Assembly: GCA_013397845.1 (NCBI GenBank)
Contig: VZTG01006287.1
Location: 1-64,000, forward strand
DNA from: Melanocharis versteri
Lineage: Eukaryota; Chordata; Aves; Passeriformes; Melanocharitidae
Direction of reading: 5' to 3'
Length of the DNA stretch: 64,000 nucleotides
This document shows positions 36,375-49,600 of this stretch, one piece after another. The position numbers and the translations under genes were made by a program. Position 1 is the stretch's first letter. Each line of letters opens with the position of its first letter. The notes below the pieces were generated by a model. That model was not told the DNA's origin, searched no databases, and saw nothing but the letters and a program-made list of their open reading frames with translations.

Positions 36375-37439
36375 GGATTCAAGGGGGTCCCATGAAGCAG
36401 AAGCAGCAGTTTTTTTCTCCTAATCTTTCCTCAAGGTGTACAATCACTTGCAAGAACAAAACCAAAAGTTAAAACTAATGAAAAGCCCTTTTACTCTTTG
36501 TAAGGAAAAGGCACTCTAAGTGCCTTCCATACAGGTTGTTTCATGTTTGCAGGTCCTGGGTATACAAAGCTGGAGCAAGGCTTTGCAAGGTTATGGCAAG
36601 TGAAGCAATTTGCATCACTAGGGCCCTACATAACAGCTTTAGGCTTCTTGGAAAATTCACTTCATCCTCTGATTCTTTAAGGAAAAAACATTAATGCATC
36701 ATTTGCAATGCTAACCACAAAAAAATGAAATCTTCTGCTTCAGCATAAAGTCAGATACATAAGGAAAGTAGTTTTTGCCAAAACAAGATTATTCCTGTAT
36801 TCTCTAGTATGTTTGCTGACTTAAATTCCCAGTCAGTCATCTGGGATCTGGGAGCAAGCCTTCTGTTAAAGCCAGACACAGCTTGTGCACAGCAGAGATG
36901 CTCCCCAAGCAAGCACAGTGATGGAAGGACCTGGGTAACTCCAAAACAGACCTCTAAACTTAATTTGTGATGCAGAATAGCAATAAAAGGATCAGCTTTT
37001 CATGAAAATTGAATTAAAAATTTAAACCAAGGTAGATCTTATAATTTTAAAAAACAAAATGAAATTAAACTCTTAATTCATAAGATGCTAAAATCACAGT
37101 AGTTATTAACTTAAATTAACTGGCTTATTATTATAGAAAGTCATCAAAGGTACTTAGCACTCTTTAGAGCCTTATAGTCAATTAATATAGCATGAAATTG
37201 AATCAACTCAAGCATCTAGAGACACGGAACCTAGATTTAAATGAAAACTTCAGCCTCATCTACCTCAGGGTCTGAAAATTTGGGGCCACCTACCACATTT
37301 TCTTTATTGCAACAGGCATTTATATCCCATATCGAATTTACCCAGAAACAACTGAAAGAATGTGAGAAAACCATCTCCGTGATTAAATTTTACAGCAGAA
37401 GTTAAGCCCAGTGGGGTTTTCACCCTTTGAAGCGAGCTG

Positions 37440-37590
37440 TCTGACTGAGGGCCAGATTTTCTGAAGTGATTAGTACCACTGGGGCTGAATTTCCAGAGCT
37501 GCTCGAGCTGCAGTCAGACCCTCAGAAGAAGCAGGCGGATTTTCAAAGCGGCGCTTGACGCGCGGTTTCCCGCAGGAAAGCCGCGGTCCC
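37440..37590. repeat. Possible ancient palindromic repeat with CpG-rich core
   Basis: The left part, GGCCAGATTTTCTGAAGTG, resembles the arm of an old amniote inverted repeat. A second related ATTTTCAAAGCGGCGCTTGA stretch lies about 80 bases on. The following 60 bases have many CpGs in an AT-rich intron. Identification is tentative, and a conserved regulatory element is an alternative. Confidence 0.3.
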
Positions 37591-40500
37591 CAGGGAGCTC
37601 CTGGCTGCTCAGCACTCCTGAAAAACAGCACCTTTCCTTGCGTGCTTCAGTGGGAAACACTGGTGCTTACACTACCATGAACATGCTGTCCTAAAGTAAG
37701 GTTGCCAAGGCACATTCATTGCTGGCCAAAACCGATTATTCTTTACCACAGCAAAAAATAGGAAGGGAAATGTTATATTTTCTAATATCCCAGAGTAGAT
37801 TTTGGAGAAAATCTGCAAGCATTTACGTTTGTCATAGAAGAAGAAAATGCCTGTTAAATGCTGCATGTGAAAGCAGCTTACTGGAAAAGATGAAAACTTA
37901 TTATTGCCAATTTTGAAAAAAGAAATCTTTGGCTACCAATGAATAACTAATCTAAGCTAACAATGTCTGGAAATAGTTTTTTTGGAACACACAAAACTTT
38001 CTGACGGATAAAAATTAGGAAATTAACGTTTATTGTATTATTTCAAATGTAACTGTTTACACTTGAGGAAAATAATGGAATAATATCCACTTGGAAAGTT
38101 TTTATTTTTTAAAAATCGTTTGTAATACTCCCAGAAATTCCCTCGGCCAAAAGCAAAGAAGTTGCTTTTTAAACAGCTAGAAAAAAAGAGTATGATACTA
38201 CAGGCATGGGCTCAGTGTACAATAAACACCAAAAAGGCTTTATAAAAATCTTCGTGAAGATCTCGCTAGCTGGTAAACATTTAAAACGCACCACAATTCA
38301 CTCCAGAGTGTCCTAGATGTCTTCAAAATGTGTTTTCTTATGAAACAATGAGGTATGGAGAACAAGCCTTCTCCCATTTAATACATACACGTCTCACACT
38401 TGCAGGAAAGGTGCTCGGTTGCTCATGTTCAGATTAACTTGGGGAGAACCACATCCCCTGCATCCTTCCACGGCTCCCCTGCCGTGGGCAGGGACCAGGC
38501 CTCCCACGAGGGCTTCAAGCCCAGAGAAGGCTGATGAAGTCCAGCTCCCTGACAGGTTCCTGGTGAGTCCTTCCCACGCCCAGGTACACCACCTTAGTCA
38601 AAGGGCCTCCTGCTTTGGGTCAGAGACAAGTGAAGGGTCTACCAGAGGTGAAATAATTGCTGTACAGAGAGTTTAAAGGGGTTGCTCTTCTGTAGAACCT
38701 GGAATTCATAATTTTTCAAACTAAAGTGATGCCATACACCCATCTATGTACACTTTTATATGCAAATACAGAACATTAGCTATTTGGTTGTCAGCTTTCA
38801 TACATGCTTCATACTCAAGGAATTTGCTATTTAGGATTGGATTTTGAAAGTAAATTAGCCATGCAAACATTCTTCATGTAAGAATGCAGTTGCATGCCAA
38901 CACAAACAAATAATTTTAGTATTTGCAGGTATAAAATTCTGCGTAGAGCTCTGGCATTTTTACACATAGTAAGTACAAAACTGGAGAGCCTAACTCGTTT
39001 CACAATGCAATCCCTATATCCACTCTGATCTGTAACAGGCTGCTCCTTCATTTGTGGATAAATTGTGGATAGATCAGTTTGCTTTCAAAAAATTACCCTT
39101 AAATTATATAATATCCCATTTAATAACAATTATAAATTCAGTCATATGAATACAAAAATTATTGTCAAAAATTGATTCTGTAGCTTGTATGCCACACTAC
39201 TGAAATTTGCTGAGATGGAAGGTGTAGAGGGTCCATTGCTCCAGACTCATACAAAATCAGTTCTAGAAATCTCCCTTGACAGTAAGGTACTTGCTCTAAC
39301 CTCAAAGAATACAGTTTTTAAGCAAAACCAAGAAGGGTACTTTGCACTCTCAGAATTTTTCTCACTTGTTTCTAAAATTTATTTCTCGCTTTACCCTACC
39401 AAGTCTTGAACACATGCTCCTGTGTTTTACATCCACCAAATTCAGAGAGGTTATTCACAACACAAGTGAAAACAATCTAAGCAAAGGCATGCAACAGCAG
39501 GGTCCTGGATTTTGAAGTTTATAAATGCTCCAAGTAACCACAGTCCTTGGGCTTTGCTGAATGTCTCTGTGCACAGAGAGAATGCAGTTGGGAGGAACAA
39601 AGACACAAGCACCCATTCTTTCTGTATCAGCTAGTGCAGAAACCTTAAAATCAGAATAGGACTGCTTTTGATTTTTGTTTCATTTTTATTACATGTAAGT
39701 TTATTAGCTGATGCTAATACATCATCATCACAATATTGTGTCTCAACTATAATTATATTGTGAACATAATAAGTATCCTCAAGTATTATATACTGTTCCT
39801 CCCCTGCCTGCAAAAGTGAACCAGCAATAGCAGCTGTTACGTAGCCTGGTCACTCAACATGAACAAGCACCAAAATATGCTTAAACCTTACCTATAAAGT
39901 TCTTAGTTTCTTTTGCAGATTCTTGCAAAAGAACAGCTTACATATGAGAGGACACAAATGATCCATTTTTGTACTGTATTACTGAAAACCCTTAAACAAT
40001 TAGCCTCAAATAACCACAACCTAACACAAACAAAATCCTTCTGATATTCTTTCTGAAGCTGCTGTAAACTTTCTTTATTCAAACTTTAAGTACAATTCGC
40101 CTTAGAGATTTTATTCTCTTAGTTATCATTGCAAATATACTGCCGTTAATTTGCTACAGAATTTTACCTATTCTGCTTTCAGATCACAGTCATGAATCAC
40201 CAAATTAATTCAAGGAAAAAGGCAGTCATTCTGTGTTTTCCGCAGAAACTCAGAATACAAGAGGTTATGCTTTCACATTTGTAAAGACTGGAAGCCTTGA
40301 TGGACTTTTTTCTTTCTGTTCTCACTCAGGACAGTACATCTAAACCGGTGCCCATGCTGACACTGGACATCAAAGCTCAAGACAGGGCCATGAGCCAGCT
40401 TGTTTCCATATGACACAGCCACTGGGATTTACTGCCCAGGTGCAGCAGGGGGCTCCTGCAGCTGCCTCACATCTGGAACGGAGCAGGTGAGTCTTGCCAG

Positions 40501-40860
40501 TACAGGACTCAGGCAGACTGAGATGCTCTGCCACAGCACAGGGTACTTGGGTGGTACCTGTCAGAGCAGTGACTCACGGAGGAACAACACAATGTATGTA
40601 GGAATTGAACAGATTAAGAATGTCCAAAGAGTATCCTCAGTTGACTTCTTCCCATAAACAATTTATGTTTCAATGAACTAATAGATTTCCTTAGAGTAAA
40701 CTGCATAAAATACCCCATCTAAAAAAAAGGAGACACTTTAATGCACGTCTGCTCTTCCTCTGAGAAGATGCAATCGGGTAACCACACATAAAGCATGAGC
40801 AGTGCTGACTGAACTGAGGGGGTTAATCTGCAGGGGAGTTGAGGATGGACTAATACTAAC

Positions 40861-41045
40861 CTCTGGGTAGCCTCCAACATCATGCACATCGATTCCAAGT
40901 AGATGTCCAAGTCCGTGTGGCATAAATATTGCACCCAGATGAACCTTCACCATGTCATCTACATTGCCTTTCAGAATGCCAATTCTAGTCAGCTCCTCCA
41001 GATGGACTCTGTCAGCCAGACGGTGCATATCAGGCCAGGCGACCC
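40861..41045 (-). CDS. PEPD: PEPD exon 13, prolidase catalytic histidine region
   Basis: An exon of 185 bases that opens in phase 1, completing a glycine codon begun in exon 12, and ends in phase 0. It encodes VAWPDMHRLADRVHLEEL to DVHDVGGYPE, human residues 324-384. MPHGLGHLLG holds the histidine equivalent to metal ligand H370, and GIDVHD the active-site H377. It is flanked by CTCTAAG on the 5' side and GAG|GTTAGT on the 3' side. There are no gaps against human prolidase. The start reads GVAWPD where human has GVWWPD, a local substitution. Confidence 0.97.
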
Positions 41046-44000
41046 CTTAGAGAGCAGAAACAGGCAGCTGAGTTAACTATTGCTAAAAGTTTTTTAACAA
41101 CAACTTTCAAAAAACAGATGTGACACATGTGCCCTTTGTTTGTATAAAAACAAAGGTGGAAAGAGCAACTCATTTTCACAAAAACGCTTTAAACAAGACA
41201 AAACTATTTTAACATGCCTGTGAAGTACAGAAAACTACAAACAAGAGAAACAGCAGCACCTTCTAATCCAGACCTGTATGAAAAGATGTTAATACAATGC
41301 ATCTAAGCATGTCCACACAGATGTAAATGCATCGGTGAGTCTCCTGTAAGAATGTCAACTGTAGACTGCAGTTATTTAAAATGCAGAGCATAGAATATTA
41401 CTATCCTACTATTTTCAAGAATGATCATACCCATTTAGAACATCTGACATGGACACTACTTTTCTACGTACATTGAAGATTTAAAGCCCACATCTTTCTG
41501 GCAAAGACACTCTGCAGAAATTAATGATTCCCTTGTGCTAATGGGCTGTGTAAAACACAACTCCTCTAGTACACGTACTAAAACAGCATTACAAAATACT
41601 GCTGTTTGACTAGAGACAGAGTGCCAGGATACATTAGATTGCTATTATTTTGGTATAGGATACAATTTTGTTTGACAAACTGCTGGGGAGAGGAGGGAGG
41701 AAGAAAGCAGCTCTTTTGTTAGTAACAAAGTACTGTCTTAATGAGTTCACTATGGCATTGAGTCATCATCAACAGAGCAGCAGTTGCAGAGTCAAGACAA
41801 CTAGGGCTAAGGTACAGTTGAAGAATATTTTCCTTGTTCAATTTTGGCATGATTAAACAAATAAGAAATGAGCAATTTTTAAGGCCAAACTCTCACCAAG
41901 TTCCGTTTGCTTTAATCCAGTTAAACGTGCAGCTCTAGGGTCTTGTGAATGTAAATGTCATATTTTAATTACATTTTCACTTTTTGCTGAAAGTACTGAG
42001 GCTTCAAAGACTGAAATAAAATCATCTTATAGGAGTGCTTGAATAAAGCACTCATCTGTCTTTTATGGCTCTGATACCAGGGTCAGAATCAAACTGAGCA
42101 GCAGTGGCTGCTCTGTCCTGCACACCATCCCCTCACAAACTGATGCACCTTTAGGCTCCTGTGAGTGCTGGCTGGGAAGCAGCTCGGTGTGCAATCAGTG
42201 AGCAGGCACCTTCCCTTCCCATCAGATCACCCGGAACAAAGCTGCAGCCTGCAGCCTTCTGCCTGCCCAGCAAGGCCACAAGGCAGAGGACAGGCACAGA
42301 CAAACCCTCGGTTGCTACTTCCTCACCAAAGCCAATCGTGTCCAAGTGAGTGACGCTCACCCACAAAACGGGCGCAGTCTTCCTGCTCAAAATGTGCTGT
42401 TTTTATGCTTTCCCTACTTTAAAAAGCAATTTAGATTTTTCATTCAATAAGAACCAATACAACTATAACCAGCTGTTCTTTGACAACTGTTCAACATATT
42501 CTATAATTATTTATCTTTCTGTATATTGATTGTATTGCAATTTTCACTTCTCTAGATTCACCTGTGTTTCACAGTTCTCTCACATTAGGCTCCACTCTAC
42601 TGAATGATAAATTGAAATCACTACAATCCATCACATCAATATTGCACATATCACACTAGAAGTATCACTGAATCACAGTTGCTTTCCTGGTTTTCTTTCA
42701 TAGTTGTGAGAATATGGAATTTCTATGTCCAAGTCACGGTTCAGCTTCTGCAGTTTGCAGCTAACTCTAACTGCTCTAAAAGTCTTCAATATTCTTTCTG
42801 AGGACACTAGATGTTCTTTCAAGATCTCTGCCATAATTTCTTAGCTGAGTATTACTACAAGTCACCTATTTTCACTGCCATAACTGCAAAGCCACATGTA
42901 ACAATGTCTGACCCTGGTCAACTGTTGGAAGCCTCACCCTCTCTTGTTACAAATGAAGGTCAGAACTCTATGGCTGAAAGACAAAACACAGCCATATGCT
43001 GGATGCTCTGGATCAAGCTAAGATGAGTTGTCTGAGAGAAGTGGAGCTGAGGTGTCTGTTGCTTGCAGCCCAGCTTCCCTCTGCAGCTCTGCTGGTACTG
43101 TTGGTCTCAACCCAAACCCACAGACTCCACTTAAAGAGACACAGTCACCTTTATCAAACTAAGGAAGAGATACAAAAGGAGATACAAATATCAAACTGAT
43201 CAGAAATAAAAACACCAAAACCACATATCCATTTGTCTGCAGAAGTTTAACAGAGTAAATTAATGACACTATTGCCCTAACTGAAAAGACTGCCATGGTT
43301 ATAAATCCTGAGTATTTCTAGGCACTGAGCAAAACCATTAGAACTCCTCCTTCCCTTGGCCCTATCTTTTTTCTTCTTCTCTCATTGACCTAAAGTGCAA
43401 CTACTTCTCCTCTCCTTCTGCCCAGGACTCTTCATTCCCCACCTGTTTTGGTTTTTATTCATCTTATCTGTTTCATTAGAGACCAAGGACAACAAAAAGC
43501 TCTACTATGAAATAAATAACGACGCTGGACGGAAAATCTGCAGCTTTGGGCTTTCTCTTGGAGCTAGGGCAGTGCTTCAGACAGAGCTCAGAAAAATGAC
43601 TCTGGACTACTCTTTTATCATCCAGCCAGTGCCACGAGCTTTGCTAGAGATATGAAATATGTCAGCTCCAGCTCTCTCCCACAGGTTCCTGGAGCTGCAG
43701 ACTGCACTGGCGCAGCTCTGGGCAGAGGGAAATTAAGCTTCTGCTGGAGGCACCCTGCTAAATAATACAAATCTTGGTTTACAAATAAATAGGTATTCAA
43801 ATAGTCTTAATTAAAAAGCAAAGGGTTTATAGATAGATTTGACTTTCTATTCTATTGTCTGGCTTCACGCTTTTTTCTATTATGACTATGGGGTGGTGGC
43901 CACCCCCCTCCAAAACACTTAACTTACAAGCCCTGGATAAAACACTCACACAGACTATTACTTGAGTGCTAAGACAAAATAGGAAGATATTTTGAGCTGA

Positions 44001-45317
44001 CTAGAGACAGTTAATTAAGTGGAGTGATTTCTCTGGTCTTCACTTAAGAAATGGTGATATCCTTGTCTTGTTTGATATGAGAGGATTCCATCACGCTTGG
44101 AATAAACTTCAATAATAAGGCTCAAACAGATTTCTACCTGTTTCTTAAACAGGTAATTTGACAAAGAAAGAGGATCTAAATGCAAATCTTCAAACATTTC
44201 CTACTACCCTTACAATATTGAAAACATTAATTTTGTGAAGAGAAAGAACTATTTTATTGTACTAAGGCAACTACTTGAAAGTAGAGAAAAAAATCCACTG
44301 AAAAAAGGAACAACCTTAATTCAAGGAAGATGTCTTTGTCCATTTTATACAAAAGTATATTCATATGTTGTATACATTTATTATAGAGTAAACAGAAATA
44401 TATGATGCTTTATTTTAAAACTAAAATTGTATTAGTTTTATCTGGCAGTTGAAGTCTTTATAATACAATGGCCTGTGCAAGCCCAGCTGTCTCTGGGACT
44501 GACTGGCATGCCTGCACTAAAGTGTCATTTAGACAACTAGTAAGTATACTTAAAGAGAAGAAGTCCTTAAATTCTAATTTTCTGATCTAATATAATCTAA
44601 TTTTCCTTTGTAGATAATGAACTTCCAATAATTGCAAAAAGCAGAGAAAGGAGGAAAAAATTAAATATCAGAGTTGATAGCTTCATCAAACTGACAACTT
44701 GGTAAGAAGCCATGAACAGAATTTTTTTGTATTCTCACATGATGTGCAACCCAACAGTCTGGAAATGCCACAAGGACCTGCAGTGAGAATATGTGAGTCC
44801 CTCTGTTAAAGCCCAGAGGTGTCTGTGCTCTGCTCAGATGTCTGTGCACACATCGATGTGTGGAGAGTTTTAGCATGCTAAAGAAAACAATGACAAAGAG
44901 TCATCTGCTGGCAGCCAGGGAACAAGCTGCCCAACAGATTGCAGACTTGCAGATGTGAAGAAAAGAACACTGGCTAAACAGTGCTGAATGAACAACATTT
45001 TGTACAAAGAATCCTTAATTCACGGAGGCTACTTAATGTTCAGGCATTCAGCTCTTGGATTATTGGGGGTCCAGCATAGAGCTCTGTGCCCTGCTGCAAG
45101 CTGACAGGAGAGGTCAAACACCATATCACCATTCTTCTAGGGAGAAAAAGCAGTTAAAAACCAACTAAACCCCACAACAACAACTTTCACACAAGTGCCT
45201 CTCACCATCAGGTGTGTGAGTTACTTCAGTGGCTGATTGTTCTGCAACACAGGCCGGCACTAACCTCCCACCACCAACCACTAACTAGGATGGTTTACTC
45301 ATGTATTATTCAGGACT

Positions 45318-45441
45318 AGTATTTTTAAGCTTTGGTGAAGTTTATCATAGTATTTTTAAGCTTTGGTGAAGTTTATCATAGTTGCAGACACGCTTTCTGT
45401 GTAAGAACTTTTATGGTAGTTGCAGACGTGCTTTTTGTGTA
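45318..45441. repeat. Nested tandem duplications (31 bp perfect, then 38 bp imperfect)
   Basis: A 31-bp unit starting AGTATTTTTAAGCTTTGG occurs twice without a mismatch (45318-45348 and 45349-45379). It is followed directly by a 38-bp unit starting AGTTGCAGAC (45380-45417), whose second, imperfect copy begins at 45418. The identity of the 31-bp pair suggests a recent event. Confidence 0.9.
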
Positions 45442-46649
45442 GAAAGGTTAGTTCCCTTATTATCTTTAAACCAATTTATAAACCAATTATAGTCCAGTGA
45501 CAGATGAGGTTTAAAAAGCCAGATTGGAGGGTCCTTGGACTTTGACAGCTTGTACCAAAATGAGTCTGTACTCAGGAAAATCTGCTGATGAGGTGTCTGC
45601 TCCCTTCTTAATTCTCTACCAAATGAGATACTGGGTAATACAGGTCACTGAACCAGTGCCTGGCTCCCCAGGAAAGCTCGGCCCCAAGGCTCATTAGGCT
45701 GTGATTTCTTACCTGCCATGCAGCACGTGCTCAGGAGAGAGGTCAGGTCAAAACCTACATTTTACAGCAACCACAGCACCTGAGATTCCTCGAGATACAG
45801 AGTGAATGAACTACACAGCAGCAACCAGACACTGGAGAGGTCCGATAATGAAATAAAACAGACCATGGATTAATTAAACAACAAAAAACTAGAGAGGTTA
45901 TTAGTTTTCTGACACCATGCAAACAGTACAGCAGAGGTTTGCAGATGTGTGAGCTACCACTTAAAAATGGCAAACTTAATGCATTAAGTTTGCCAAAAGT
46001 TTGGGTTTTTTTTAATGTATCCTCATAAAGCTATATGTTATCTGATACTCTTAGATATTACTGTGAAAGAAAGGAAAAAGATAAAATTAATGTTATTTTA
46101 CTTCCCTGAAAATATTTCCTCTCTGATATCTGTTTGCCAAACGCCACAAAATTTCAGATAACACAGCAGGTTTAAGGACTCTGGAACTTCATATAAAGAT
46201 CTCTGCAATAATCCATGACCACTTTGATCACACCAATGGAGGAGATTTTTGTACCCTCTTTGCCCCCTCACAAAGAAAGAAATGCTTCTAGTGAAACCAG
46301 AAATCAAAAGCATTCCTATCTTTTGATGAATATACCATAAATTTTTAAACAGTAGAATTAAAAAGATGAGTTGCTATAACACATCACACTATAAACTGTT
46401 CCTCAGTTGCTGTCAACTCACTGGTATTTTTATCCCAGTGATTATTATCTAAAGTTTTATTAGAAACCATTTGAGAACATAAAGTAGAAACAGCATACAA
46501 AAATAATTTAGAATTACTGCATGGTATTTAGCCACTTTGGTCAGAAAGTACTCTGAAAAGGCCTAACAGGATTTTTTTGGCCACTACTTAGGGTTCTTTG
46601 TGGTTGTAATGTGACAATGATTAAACCACAAATGATTTAACAGGGTTTT

Positions 46650-46670
46650 TTGTTGTTGTTGTTGTTGTTG
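46650..46670 (+). repeat. (TTG)n microsatellite, 7 units
   Basis: Seven TTG units are followed by a G-rich, then T-rich stretch. This is simple sequence in PEPD intron 12. Confidence 0.85.
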
Positions 46671-49600
46671 GGTGGGGGTTTTTTGCCAACACAGATGTCA
46701 CAATCTTACTAAAAAAAATGAGTATGGCAAGGTTGTAGTAACTTCTCCCCAAATTGTGCTAAGGTTAAGTTACATTTAATTTCCAAGTGTCCACAGACAA
46801 GGGCAAAAGGCCCAATGTCCCCTGGCAGTGCCACTGAAATGCAGACAGAACACACAATCCCAGTCCAGCCAGCAACCCATTGGAACAGATTAAAATGTGC
46901 CAACCAGCAGAGACCATATCAGACATAAAACAATAGGTCTTTAGAAATTCCAATCAGACCCAGTTTAAAAAACAAACCAAAACATAATTTAAATACTAAA
47001 ACCAATGATCTTTTCCCTCTTCACTTGGGTGCTAGAGAAACAGTTGTCGTGTTTGTGATTTTCATGCTTTCTTTTTGGCTCATTACATGAAATATTCAAT
47101 GATTCCTCTGTTTTTGAACTTGGTGTCTTGCAGCACCAGGTAAGGCAACTCTGCCATGGGGCAAAAGCCCCAAATGCTGTACTCTAACACTGACAATATT
47201 TGGGCAACAGTGAAGCTGTTCAAAGCTTCATACACTGTGTAGATGAGCACATGGCTCACGGGGTGAACATTAGATGGCTACATGGATGCCGAATTCACAG
47301 ATGCAATTTTAGACTGTGTTTTACAGCTGTGGCATGGCTGCAACTGGCTGCCAGATGATGAGAAGAGCCTGTTAACTTTCCCAGCCCAAAAGGGAACTAG
47401 ACAGAATTTGCTGCTGTGTCACACCTGCAAATACTCACAGTTCTGACTGCAAGGATTACTAGACCTGACCCTGCCCTGTGCCTGGAGTCCCAGTGCCACA
47501 GCTCCAAACCAGGACGGACTCCTTCAATAGCCATCCCTCCATTCCCTGCTTCACAGGGATGGGAGTTACTGGAGGGAAACAGAAATTGCTCCTTATCATC
47601 TCTGAAATTTGGACTTCTTCAAAAGGCTGAACAGCATTGTGCTATTCAGCTGTAATGTGACATTCCTTTTGCATCAGTATGATGGAGGTTTCCAGCAGAA
47701 GTTCATCCTCCCAATTATAAACCCTGCTCAAGAAGAGCTGTCACTCATCAGAAGCAACATAAGGATAACATTCTGCCATGCAGAAATATTAAGAAAAGCA
47801 ATACAAATAGATGCAGATGTGGAGCAAGAGGAGGGATTTTTTCCATGTCTGGTTGCAGCACTAGGATTGAGCAGCACTGGCAGACACCATGGATTTTACA
47901 GCATGTTCCTTCCAAATAGGTGTATGTTGAAGAGGAAAAAAGGAAAAAGATGACAGAAATAAGGAAGTGCTTGGAGGGAGTGATTGTGGTGTGGAAACTT
48001 ATCAATCTTTGAAGCTCAGAAAAGACTCTGTTTAGATAAGACTCAGGGCAAACAGCATTATTTACGTCTAGCAGGTTTGCACTCTGACAGCTACAGCTGA
48101 TGCAGTGTCAAGATTGAAGAACTTGTGAACTTTGCACTTCGACTCAAATTACAATGTATAACAAGCACAATTCCTGAACACTGAGCTGCGAGAAAATCAG
48201 TGCAGGTACTAAAAATCAGACAAGGTACAGGCAGCTTATTCCCCCAAAGTCACTATTAAAACCAGAATTGTACAATGTTACAATATACAGCGTGTTACAA
48301 TTAGGAAAAAAGGATTAAAAAAAAAGCCTTAAACCAAAACCCATTCAGTATAGCTAGTCTAAAAAACCTGCAGCCAATTTAGGCTGAGTCTGTAAAGATA
48401 TCTAAATGTATTTGCTTGTGCAAGCCACACCTTTGAAGAATCCCTGAAAGTAGTGAAAAAATCCACATGTTAAGCTGAGCTGGAAACCTGCAGGTTTGTC
48501 CCTGATCCATGGCAGCTCCTGCAGACACTGCTCAGGTACCTTGAGATGAGAGAGACTTCAGGGCAGAAAGGCCCAACAGCTTCAAATTATACCCCTGGGA
48601 GTAACTCAGCATTATTTTAGGCCTCTGAATGCTGCAGTGGTCACTGTCCGTGGGGCAGCTCCCAGGTTTGCAGCCAGAGACTTCGCATTTCAACAGATCG
48701 CTGCTTTCACGGAGGGTCTGCAGGATCTACTGAAGTCAGCAAAAAATACTCCCTTTTCTTTCACCTCTTGCCAAAGGTTACTGCTGTGCTGGACAAGGTT
48801 AAGTTATGTGACCAACAATGAGAGCTCCAGTAATCAATCACACCATTTTTACTGAATATCTTGAAAGAATAAAGAATTTCAACTTGATTGTCAGTATTGT
48901 CTATGCATCCTTTAGTACCTTCTGCCTTTATTTCCTAAGTAGTGGCAATGTCTTAACCATTTATACTGACAAAACCGGAATTAACGCACCACAGAAAGCT
49001 GTACGACCTTTGCTGGGTCCATCCGAGAGAGTCAGTATTCAACTTCAGTTGAATTTTTTGTTTTTTCATTAATTGATGAACATTAATGCCAGCAAAAAAG
49101 TACAGCCAACTCCATTCAGCACAGAGTAGAGAGAGAGCAGACTACAAATAACTTTTAAAAACATACATTGACAAGATTTACCTTCCAATCTGTCTTTCAA
49201 CACAGTAACACATTCTGAACTGCAAGGGGGGAAAAATAATACTGAAGTGTCATTCAGCAAGATTTGTGAATATCAAGTATTGGTTACAACATGCCCTAAA
49301 AGCATTTGTTCTTCAGAGGAACTGGCGTAAAATTTTCGACTTCTGTCATTAATATTTTATTTCTGAGAAGAATTGTTTTGCTGCAGATATTGCAGCAGAT
49401 TAATAATGATCAGCAGTGCTTTGACTAAAATATGACAATCTGAATGGGAATAGTTCATATGGGCATCTTGAAATTATACAAACTGTAAAACAGATTGTGC
49501 TCTCATACCCTTCTCTGTTGTGCTATTGTCAAAAATTCCAGTTTACAGTCCAGTTTCTTTTTAAAAATTCACCAAAATCAGCTACTGTTTTTATACAGCA

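Larger units (their letters stand above)
30373..40860 (-). other. PEPD: PEPD intron 13
   Basis: An intron of 10,488 bases with a GTTAGT donor, a non-consensus +3 T version of GT[A/G]AGT, and a CAG acceptor. It contains two tandem duplications (33.77 and 36.09 kb), a 24-base poly-A run on the plus strand (36.35 kb) and a possible ancient repeat with a CpG-rich core (about 37.44-37.59 kb). No nested gene was recognised. Confidence 0.9.
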
